64,000 nucleotides of DNA from Telluribacter roseus. GTDB lineage: Bacteria; Bacteroidota; Bacteroidia; Cytophagales; Spirosomataceae. The notes beneath the pieces are model-generated. The model had not been told where the DNA came from. It did not search any database and was given only the letters and a program-made list of their open reading frames with translations. The position numbers and the translations under genes were made by a program. Shown in pieces: positions 7,558 to 15,115 of this stretch (positions are counted from its first letter, which is position 1; each line of letters starts with the position of its first letter). Location: assembly GCF_017355915.2 (NCBI RefSeq), contig NZ_JAFEUV020000007.1:248001-312000 (forward strand), read 5' to 3'.

Positions 7558-8817
7558 ATGAAAACTTCGTCTACCCGCTGGTTCATAGTTTCCCTCCTGT
7601 TTGTAGCTACTGGTCTGAGTTTTCTGGACCGGCAGGTGTTATCGATAGCGATCATAAAGATCCAGAAAGAGTTCTCTATCTCAGATGTCGAATACGGAAT
7701 GATCAATACCAGTTTCCTGATCAGCTACGCACTCATGTTTACGTTGGGAGGTAGGCTTATCGATAAGATTGGGGGTAAAACAGGATTAGCTCTTTCGGTT
7801 GGTGTATGGTCAATTGCCAACTGTCTCCACGGATTTATGACTAACGTTTCACAACTGCTGGCTTTTCGGTTTTTGCTGGGTATGGGTGAAGGAGGCTGCT
7901 TTCCGGGAGCCGCTAAAACCGTATACGAATGGTTTGACAAAAAAGAGCGGGCGCTGGCTAATGGCATTGCGATTGGTGGCTCGGCCATAGGAGCGGTGAT
8001 CGCACCGCCACTGACGATATGGATCGCCGACTTTTACGGCTGGCGGGGTGGATTTATACTACCTGGTTTGGTCGGATTGATCTGGGTGGTAGTATGGCTA
8101 CTTATTCCGTGGAAAAAAGTAGCCCGGAATGTAAAGTCAGCAGCTACCGAACCCGCAGAAGCAAAGAAACCAGCCACACCTCTACTGCAACTATTCAAGA
8201 ACCGGGAGGTATGGATCCTAATCATTATTCGCTTTCTGCTGGATCCGGTGTTTTACTTCCTGATGTTCTGGATCCCCAAGTACCTGAGTGAAGTCCGCAA
8301 CGTATCTTTTGAAAGAATTGGCAGCCTATTCTGGATACCCTTCATGGCATTGGGGGTTGCCAATATACTGGGAGGCTGGCTTTCGGATAAGCTTGTCAAA
8401 AGGAGGGTATCCATCAACAAAGCCCGTAAAACCATTATGGGATTAGCCGCCGCCCTTACGCTGGTAGCTCCCATGATCGAATGGGTCGCTTCTGTAGAGG
8501 TAGCCATAGCCCTAATGTCAGTATTCATGTTTGCCCATGGGTTTTGGATCACCAACTACATCACCTCTATTTCTGATCTCTTCGGAGAAGGCGCTACCTC
8601 CACGGTGGTGGGTCTTAGTGGTACCGCCGGAGCTGTATCGGGGCTTATCCTTAATCCACTCATGGGACTTATTATTCAGAACTACTCGTACCGTCCGCTT
8701 TGGATAGCCTCGGGCCTTATGTACCCACTGGCCTTTATCGTATTTATACTCTTTATTCCCAAAATAAAACCGCTGTATGAACAGGCATTCCGGTCATCAG
8801 AGCCTGTCAATGCCTAA
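7558..8817 (+). CDS. MFS transporter, anion:cation symporter (ExuT-like) family
   Basis: A 419-residue inner-membrane transporter with 12 predicted helices. The first segment FLDRQVLSIAI, the loop GRLIDKIGGKTGL and GMGEGGCFPGAAKTVYEWF are typical of the ACS (hexuronate/sugar-acid symporter) branch of the major facilitator superfamily. A cytoplasmic linker near residues 195-215 is rich in Lys, Ala and Pro. As the first gene of the PUL, directly behind the promoter and operator, it probably imports the monosaccharide or sugar acid released in the periplasm by the downstream enzymes (inference). The ATG at 7558 is preceded by only a short leader without a Shine-Dalgarno site, normal for this phylum. 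Confidence 0.9.
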   Translation: MKTSSTRWFIVSLLFVATGLSFLDRQVLSIAIIKIQKEFSISDVEYGMINTSFLISYALMFTLGGRLIDKIGGKTGLALSVGVWSIANCLHGFMTNVSQLLAFRFLLGMGEGGCFPGAAKTVYEWFDKKERALANGIAIGGSAIGAVIAPPLTIWIADFYGWRGGFILPGLVGLIWVVVWLLIPWKKVARNVKSAATEPAEAKKPATPLLQLFKNREVWILIIIRFLLDPVFYFLMFWIPKYLSEVRNVSFERIGSLFWIPFMALGVANILGGWLSDKLVKRRVSINKARKTIMGLAAALTLVAPMIEWVASVEVAIALMSVFMFAHGFWITNYITSISDLFGEGATSTVVGLSGTAGAVSGLILNPLMGLIIQNYSYRPLWIASGLMYPLAFIVFILFIPKIKPLYEQAFRSSEPVNA

Positions 8818-8862
8818 GTACATGCGCTTCACTTCTTCCTAAAAAAATTTGTCCAAAATAAC

Positions 8863-8874
8863 TTAGTGCACTAA
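8863..8874. promoter_or_regulatory. Candidate GntR operator, copy 2
   Basis: TTAGTGCACTAA is a perfect 12-bp palindrome with the GT...AC core seen in many GntR-family sites. It lies in the 78-bp gap between the transporter and isomerase genes, 21 bp before the ATG. A -7-like TAACTTTA follows at 8882-8889, so a second regulated promoter is possible. Its flanks match copy 1. Confidence 0.55.
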
Positions 8875-8895
8875 CCGCACATAACTTTAAGAAAT

Positions 8896-10395
8896 ATGAA
8901 TAACAATACAGAAGCACAGGTACTCCCTGAGGAGAATAAGATCACAATCCAGCACCGCCAGCGCAACAAAGCCAGAATAGGGGTTTTTGGGGTAGGGTAC
9001 TTTAAGTACTGGGCACAATTTGATGGTCTGCTGGATCAGCTCCTCCAGAAGCAGGAAGTCTTTCTGGATAAAATACGGGCAGGTAGTGATGTGGAAGTAG
9101 TAGACTTCGGTCTGGTAGATGATGCGACCAAGGCATACGAGCTGGTACCTAAGCTGAAGGGAGCCAATCTGGACCTTATCTTCTGTGACATGCTTACCTA
9201 TGCCACCTCCAGTACATTCGGAATTATCATCAAAAGCATTGACACACCCATTGTACTGGTAGCCCTGCAACCGGATAAGGCACTAGACTACGCAAAGGCT
9301 TCCACCTACTTACAACTCTACAACGACGACATCTGCTCCTTACCTGAATTTGCCGGGGTAGCCGTCCGGATGGGCAAGAAAGTGCCTGAAATGATCATCG
9401 GTACCCTACACGACGACGCCGCAGCTGAGGCGGAAATTCAGGAATTTTGTCGGATTGCCGCTGTACTGCACGATCTGAAAACAGCCCGCATTGGTCATAT
9501 TGGTCACCCGATCGAGGCCATGCTGGATATGCATTCTGATTCTACCATGCTCACGGCCCATTTCAGTCCGCACATCGTGCAGTGCGAGGCCCACGAGATA
9601 GTTACCAAGTTCCGAGCCGCTACCGAGGCGGAGATTGAACCCGTCAAGGAGCGAATCCTGGATTTCTTTGATACTCCGGACCCGGTATCCGATCCGATAT
9701 CCGAAAAACTGAAAGAATCGGATCTGCACGTTGCCGCCCAGGTAATGGTAGCGCTTGAAAAATTTGTAGAAGAAAAAAAACTGGACGCGCTGGCCTACTA
9801 CTACGACGGGGAGGATAACAGCGATACCCGGCTGGTCATGTCCAATCTGATCGTAGGCAACTCACTGTTAACCGGTGCCGGTTTTCCTATGTGCGGGGAG
9901 TCAGACTTGAAGACCTGCATTGCCATGCTTATCATGGAGCGCCTGGGTATTGGCGGAAGCTTCGCGGAATTTCATCCTGTTGACTTCAGGGAAGACTTCG
10001 TCCTGGTAGGACATGATGGTCCGCACAACATTGCCATTGCCGAAGGACGTCCGGTGCTGCGTAGTCTGAAAAAGTACCACGGCAAGCCCGGCTTCGGGGC
10101 AGGCGTAGAATTCCAGATCAAAGAGGGGCCCATAACCATGCTCAGCATCAGCTCCACCTACGAGGGCAAATTCAAGTTTGTGATTGCCGAAGGAGAATCC
10201 ATCAAAGGACCCATACCTCCCACCGGGAATACCAACACCCGCGGTTTCTTCAAGCCGGACGTGAGGACTTTCCTGAAGCGCTGGATGATGGAAGGCCCCA
10301 CCCACCACTTTGCGCTGGGTACCGGCCACCACGCCCGGACGATTCAGAAGATAGCCAACTACCTCAACATTGAGTCAGTCATCATTGATCAATAG
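8896..10395 (+). CDS. L-arabinose/L-fucose isomerase-like protein
   Basis: A 499-residue cytoplasmic aldose-ketose isomerase-like protein of the L-fucose/L-arabinose isomerase superfamily. The four Mn-binding positions of AraA appear conserved: a Glu in MCGESDLKTC, a Glu in SFAEFHPVDF, a His in VGHDGPHN and a His in PTHHFALGTGHHA. The N-terminal Rossmann-like domain (ARIGVFGVGYFKYWAQF) also fits. It is about as long as AraA, but the motifs differ enough that it may act on another sugar such as L-rhamnose, L-fucose or a derivative. It lies between the importer and SusC genes, so it is probably the first cytoplasmic step on the imported sugar. No kinase or aldolase gene follows, so the rest of the pathway must be encoded elsewhere. 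Confidence 0.82.
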   Translation: MNNNTEAQVLPEENKITIQHRQRNKARIGVFGVGYFKYWAQFDGLLDQLLQKQEVFLDKIRAGSDVEVVDFGLVDDATKAYELVPKLKGANLDLIFCDMLTYATSSTFGIIIKSIDTPIVLVALQPDKALDYAKASTYLQLYNDDICSLPEFAGVAVRMGKKVPEMIIGTLHDDAAAEAEIQEFCRIAAVLHDLKTARIGHIGHPIEAMLDMHSDSTMLTAHFSPHIVQCEAHEIVTKFRAATEAEIEPVKERILDFFDTPDPVSDPISEKLKESDLHVAAQVMVALEKFVEEKKLDALAYYYDGEDNSDTRLVMSNLIVGNSLLTGAGFPMCGESDLKTCIAMLIMERLGIGGSFAEFHPVDFREDFVLVGHDGPHNIAIAEGRPVLRSLKKYHGKPGFGAGVEFQIKEGPITMLSISSTYEGKFKFVIAEGESIKGPIPPTGNTNTRGFFKPDVRTFLKRWMMEGPTHHFALGTGHHARTIQKIANYLNIESVIIDQ

Positions 10396-10452
10396 TACCT
10401 GGTCCTGGCCCATTCCTACCACAGTCTATTCCTACATCCAAACCTTTTGACC

Positions 10453-13400
10453 ATGATACACATTTTCAAACATCGTTTGGTGCTATTGCTCTTAGGCTTT
10501 GTCCTGAGCATGGCAGCCTCACCTGATGAGCTCTGCGCCCAAACCGCTGGCAAGCGACTGATCCAGGGAAAAGTTACTGCCGCCGAAGATGGTACCCCGC
10601 TGGTGGGAGCTACCATTACCGAGAAAGGAACCAACAGCGGTACTACCACGGATGCCGAAGGCAACTTTCAGCTGAGCGCCTCGCCGGGAGCTACGCTGGT
10701 AGTAAGTTTTATTGGCTATACCTTTGCCGAAGTACCTGTAGACAACCGTAGTACCTACAATGTAACCCTGCAGGCAGATATGCAGCAGCTCAGTGATGTA
10801 GTGGTAGTCGGGTACGGAACGCAACGCCGGAAAGACCTGACCGGCTCGATCGCCAAAATTTCCGGTGAGCAGATGATCCAGCCTTCTGCCGCCAGCTTTG
10901 ACCAGATGCTTCAGGGCAAAGCTCCAGGCGTACAGATTACGCAAACCACCGGAGCACCCGGCGGAAACGTGAATATCCTGATCCGGGGCGTGAGCTCCAT
11001 TACCGGAGGGAACCAGCCGCTTTATGTTATTGATGGCTTTGCCATGGGATCAGGGGGCGGAGGTTCCGATATGCGGAGTTACGGGGCCAATAGTTTCTCG
11101 TCGGCTGGTATGGCCAGCAATACCGGAAACCGGGTCAATCCGCTGGCTTCTATCAATCCATCGGATATTGAGTCCATAGAAATTCTGAAAGATGCTTCAG
11201 CCACGGCCATTTATGGCTCACGAGGGGCTAATGGTGTAGTGATTATTACGACCAAACGGGGCGCATACGGTAAATCGCAAATTAGTGTAGATGCCTCCTA
11301 CGGGTTCCAGGAAGTAGCCAATAAGTTGAAAATGCTGAATGCCAGACAGTACGCTGAGTATGTCGCCGATGGCCGTGACAATGCCTGGGTGTATGCCGGC
11401 GGAAAGTTAACGGATCCCAACGAGGTCAGATCGGCGGCTACACGGGTACGCCCCGAATTTAGGAATCCCGAGTCCCTCACGACCGATACCGACTGGCAGG
11501 ATGTGCTGTTCAGAACGGCTCCTGTACGAAACCTGCAGGTATCCTCGACGGGGGGTACGGAAAAACTCAGGTACTTTATTTCCGGGGGGTACTTCTCACA
11601 GGAAGGTATCATTATCAACTCCGATTATAACCGGTTTAACCTGCGGGTCAATGTAGATGCCCAGGTAACAAACCGGATCAAAATAGGTACTTCGACCTTT
11701 GGCTCGTACGGCTTCGGACGGTTTGCCAATACCGAGTCACACTACGGTCAGGGTGGACTTCTGAGCAACGTCCTGGCGGCTTCACCTACCATTCCGGTCT
11801 ATAACCCGGATGGAAGCTACTATTTCAATCAGGCTGACGTGACCGATGGTTTAGGTTTTCTGGCTAACGTTCTCGCCGTGAGTGAAGGCTCCGAGGACCG
11901 CCGTAATATCATGGATGTGGTGACGAATAATTTTATAGAGATCAACCTGACCAACGACCTCACTTTCCGCAGTTCCATCGGGGTAAACTTCAGCTCCAAC
12001 AACACCCGGCTGTGGCGCTCCTCTGCGGTACCTAACTTTACTACCCTGAATTTTCCCGCCTCGGCAGGTACTTCCAAAGCCGAAACGCTGAACTGGCTAA
12101 ACGAAAACACCATCAGCTACAATAAGGTATTTGATAATAAGCACTTTGTAAATGGCTTGGTTGGATTCACGGCCCAGAAAAATCGTTTTGACCGGGTATC
12201 AGTGGGCGCCTCGGACTTCCCTACCGAATACGTACCCTTCATTTCAGCCGGTATTGTAAATGCGGGAACACAGATCGTAAACGAGTGGGCGCTCCTATCT
12301 ACCATGGCTCGCGTCAACTACTCCTACGGCGGAAAATACCTGCTTACTGCAACTGTAAGACAGGACGGTAGCTCACGATTTGGCTCCAATAACCGGTGGG
12401 GCACTTTCCCTTCGTTTTCGGTAGGTTATAACATAGCCGAAGAAGATTTCATGAAGGATGCCCGGTACATAAGCAACCTAAAGCTCAGGGCCAGCTACGG
12501 TATTTCGGGAAATAATCAAATTGGTGACTACACCCACATCGGTCTGTTAAGCACGACGCGCTATATTAAAAACAACGCCCTTAATCCCGGATTGGTACCC
12601 AGTACCTTGTCAAATGATTTCCTTACCTGGGAAAAATCGAAACAAACGAACTTAGGGCTTGACCTGGGCCTGTTTAAAGATCGTATTTCCGTGACCGCCG
12701 ATGTCTACCGCGACCTGAAGACCGACCTGTTGCTGGCGGTACAGCTACCAGCGGCCTCCGGTTTCAACAGCTCCACCCAAAACATTGGCGATATTGAGAA
12801 CAAAGGCTTTGAACTGGGCATCCAATCATTAAATGTGCAGACAAAAAGCTTTACCTGGAATTCTAACTTTACGTTCAGTCATAACCGGAATAAGGTACTT
12901 AAGCTGGCTACCGAGGGAGGACGTATCGCTAACTCTGCCTATCAGATCACCGAAGTAGGATCGCCTATTTCCAGCTTCTACCTGATTAACAAATTGGGGG
13001 TATTTATGAATAGTGCCGAACTGGACGGTGCGGCTCTGCAGCACCCACGAACCCAGGCCGGTGACCTAAAATTCGAAGATGTCAACAAAGATGGAGTTAT
13101 CAACCAGAGCGACCGGAAGATTGTAGGTTCCCCCTGGCCCGATTTCACCTGGGGCTTCGATAACGGCTTTACCTTAGGCAATCTAAGCTTGAATGTAAGC
13201 ATTGTTGGCTCTCAGGGTGCCTATACCTACCTGGATGCAGGAGCGGCCCTATTGGGATCTAACGGAGTACAGAACAATCTGATTCTGACGGATAGAAGAT
13301 GGCGGTCGGAGACAGATCCGGGCGATGGCATTATGCCGCGGTCTATCCGGAGTAATCACGCGCTGGGCTTTGGTACTTCTTCTCATTACTTGTTCGAGAA

Positions 13401-13644
13401 TTCGTTTACCCGGATCCGGAATGTCATGTTGTCCTACAACTTACCAAAAGGACTTAGCTCAAAACTGAGTCTCAATAACCTGACTGTGTACGTGAATGTA
13501 GCCAATTTGTATACGTTCACCAATTATCCCGGGTATGATCCCGAATCAAGCATTACGGGTGATAATGTGGTCAATGCAGGCATTGATTACCTGAACTACC
13601 CGCTGCCCCGTACGTACACGTTGGGTATCAAAACAACCTTCTAA
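10453..13644 (+). CDS. SusC/RagA-type TonB-linked outer membrane protein
   Basis: A 1063-residue outer-membrane glycan importer. I start at the ATG at 10453 rather than the TTG at 10447. The order is signal peptide (residues 1-30), carboxypeptidase-regulatory-like domain (IQGKVTAAEDGTPLVGATI, about 38-112), TonB box and plug (LSDVVVVGYGTQRRKDLTGSI, about 115-240) and a 22-strand barrel to the C-terminal GIKTTF. FEDVNKDGVINQSDRKIVGSPWPDFTWG is split by normal barrel loops and is typical of SusC. It pairs with the SusD gene 11 bp downstream to form the SusCD complex that binds and imports oligosaccharides. There is no STN domain, so it is probably not controlled through an anti-sigma factor. 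Confidence 0.96.
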   Translation: MIHIFKHRLVLLLLGFVLSMAASPDELCAQTAGKRLIQGKVTAAEDGTPLVGATITEKGTNSGTTTDAEGNFQLSASPGATLVVSFIGYTFAEVPVDNRSTYNVTLQADMQQLSDVVVVGYGTQRRKDLTGSIAKISGEQMIQPSAASFDQMLQGKAPGVQITQTTGAPGGNVNILIRGVSSITGGNQPLYVIDGFAMGSGGGGSDMRSYGANSFSSAGMASNTGNRVNPLASINPSDIESIEILKDASATAIYGSRGANGVVIITTKRGAYGKSQISVDASYGFQEVANKLKMLNARQYAEYVADGRDNAWVYAGGKLTDPNEVRSAATRVRPEFRNPESLTTDTDWQDVLFRTAPVRNLQVSSTGGTEKLRYFISGGYFSQEGIIINSDYNRFNLRVNVDAQVTNRIKIGTSTFGSYGFGRFANTESHYGQGGLLSNVLAASPTIPVYNPDGSYYFNQADVTDGLGFLANVLAVSEGSEDRRNIMDVVTNNFIEINLTNDLTFRSSIGVNFSSNNTRLWRSSAVPNFTTLNFPASAGTSKAETLNWLNENTISYNKVFDNKHFVNGLVGFTAQKNRFDRVSVGASDFPTEYVPFISAGIVNAGTQIVNEWALLSTMARVNYSYGGKYLLTATVRQDGSSRFGSNNRWGTFPSFSVGYNIAEEDFMKDARYISNLKLRASYGISGNNQIGDYTHIGLLSTTRYIKNNALNPGLVPSTLSNDFLTWEKSKQTNLGLDLGLFKDRISVTADVYRDLKTDLLLAVQLPAASGFNSSTQNIGDIENKGFELGIQSLNVQTKSFTWNSNFTFSHNRNKVLKLATEGGRIANSAYQITEVGSPISSFYLINKLGVFMNSAELDGAALQHPRTQAGDLKFEDVNKDGVINQSDRKIVGSPWPDFTWGFDNGFTLGNLSLNVSIVGSQGAYTYLDAGAALLGSNGVQNNLILTDRRWRSETDPGDGIMPRSIRSNHALGFGTSSHYLFENSFTRIRNVMLSYNLPKGLSSKLSLNNLTVYVNVANLYTFTNYPGYDPESSITGDNVVNAGIDYLNYPLPRTYTLGIKTTF

Positions 13645-13655
13645 TCCCTACTGCA

Positions 13656-15089
13656 ATGAAGAAATATATCATCTATATATGCATGGGTGCCTCGTTAGTA
13701 TCCTGCTCGGACTTCCTTACCCTTCAACCCGAGTACCAGATCAACGAACTCTCGTTCTATAAGAATGCCAAGGACTTCGAGACAGCTCTGACCGGAACCT
13801 ATGCCGGTCTGCAAGGGCTACACGACGCTTCTATCGTTTATCTGGGGGACCTGACCACTGACAATGCAGAGATAAGGTGGACTTCCCCCACGGTGGCCGA
13901 GACCGAACTGGATGAAATGAATCCAACTCCGGCCAATAGCTTTCTAAATACCGTATGGACTACCTGCTTCGCCACCATTGCCCGCAGTAATAACATTCTG
14001 TCTCGTCTGGACGCGGTAGCTTTGACTGAGGCGCAGAAAAACCAATTTCGGGGTGAAGCCCTATTTTTAAGAGCATACAGTTACTTCTATCTGGTTCGGT
14101 TGTTTGGCAATGTGCCCATCGTGGAGGTGGCATTCAGAAGTCCGAATGAAATCATGAACTTTGACATGACCCGTAAACCGGCCAGTGAAGTATATGCTCT
14201 TATAGTCAAAGACCTGACCGAAGCAGCTAGTCTCCTGAATGGAATGCAACTGGCCAGCAAATCACAAGCCTCAGCCGGAGCGGCCAGAACCCTGCTTGGC
14301 AAAGTCTACCTCACCACAAAGCAGTATGATCAGGCGAAAAGCGTGCTTAAGGAGGTAATTGATCAGAAAACCTACTCACTGAACCCGAATTACAAAAGCT
14401 TGTTCAGTACCGGCAACGACGAACTGCAGGAGTCTATTTTTGAAATCAAGTACCTGGCTGGTAATGTAGCCGAGGGGAATTCTTTTTCAAGCATTTTCAC
14501 TCCTGCCCGTTTTGATATGGCAATATTTCCCGGAAATATGCAGGGATCAGGACGTATACTACCTACCCGTCAGATGGCCAATGCTTACGAATCAGGAGAC
14601 CTGAGAAGAACGGCTTCCATTGGCGACTCCGTACGGCTAATGACCGGGAAGTATGAAAAAGAGCTGTACGGGCTGAAGTTTGTAGATTTTACGACGGGGA
14701 TCGGAGGGGATGGCGGTGTAAATTTTACCGCTCTGCGTTATGCCGATGTACTGCTGATGTACGCAGAAGCACTTAATGAGACCGGTAGTACGGACGAAGC
14801 CCTTACCTACCTGAACATGGTCAGGAACCGTGCCGGACTTCAGCCCCTGTCGGGCCTGCCCCAATCTGAAATACGGCTGGCACTGGAGCAGGAAAGAAAA
14901 GTGGAGTTCTTCCTCGAAGGACACCGCTGGTTTGATCTGGTCCGTACCGGACGCCTCCAGACGGTGATGAACAAGTACTTCCAGGACAATGGTCTGAAGT
15001 TTACGGTTGCCAATCACGAAGTACTCATGCCAATACCCCTGCGCGAAATTGATATCAATCCAAACCTGGGACAAAATCCAGGGTACTAA
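13656..15089 (+). CDS. SusD/RagB-type glycan-binding lipoprotein
   Basis: A 477-residue surface lipoprotein that caps the SusC barrel and binds oligosaccharide. The lipobox is SLVSC with Cys17. The helical TPR-like scaffold is seen in FRGEALFLRAYSYFYLVRLFGNVPIV and in the C-terminal LALEQERKVEFFLEGHRWFDLVRTGR, both hallmarks of SusD_RagB, and the protein ends with IPLREIDINPNLGQNPGY. Length is normal. It lies 11 bp after SusC and 26 bp before the unknown 847-residue gene, in one operon. Confidence 0.95.
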   Translation: MKKYIIYICMGASLVSCSDFLTLQPEYQINELSFYKNAKDFETALTGTYAGLQGLHDASIVYLGDLTTDNAEIRWTSPTVAETELDEMNPTPANSFLNTVWTTCFATIARSNNILSRLDAVALTEAQKNQFRGEALFLRAYSYFYLVRLFGNVPIVEVAFRSPNEIMNFDMTRKPASEVYALIVKDLTEAASLLNGMQLASKSQASAGAARTLLGKVYLTTKQYDQAKSVLKEVIDQKTYSLNPNYKSLFSTGNDELQESIFEIKYLAGNVAEGNSFSSIFTPARFDMAIFPGNMQGSGRILPTRQMANAYESGDLRRTASIGDSVRLMTGKYEKELYGLKFVDFTTGIGGDGGVNFTALRYADVLLMYAEALNETGSTDEALTYLNMVRNRAGLQPLSGLPQSEIRLALEQERKVEFFLEGHRWFDLVRTGRLQTVMNKYFQDNGLKFTVANHEVLMPIPLREIDINPNLGQNPGY

Positions 15090-15115
15090 ATCCTTATCAC
15101 CTACTAGTACAAGCT

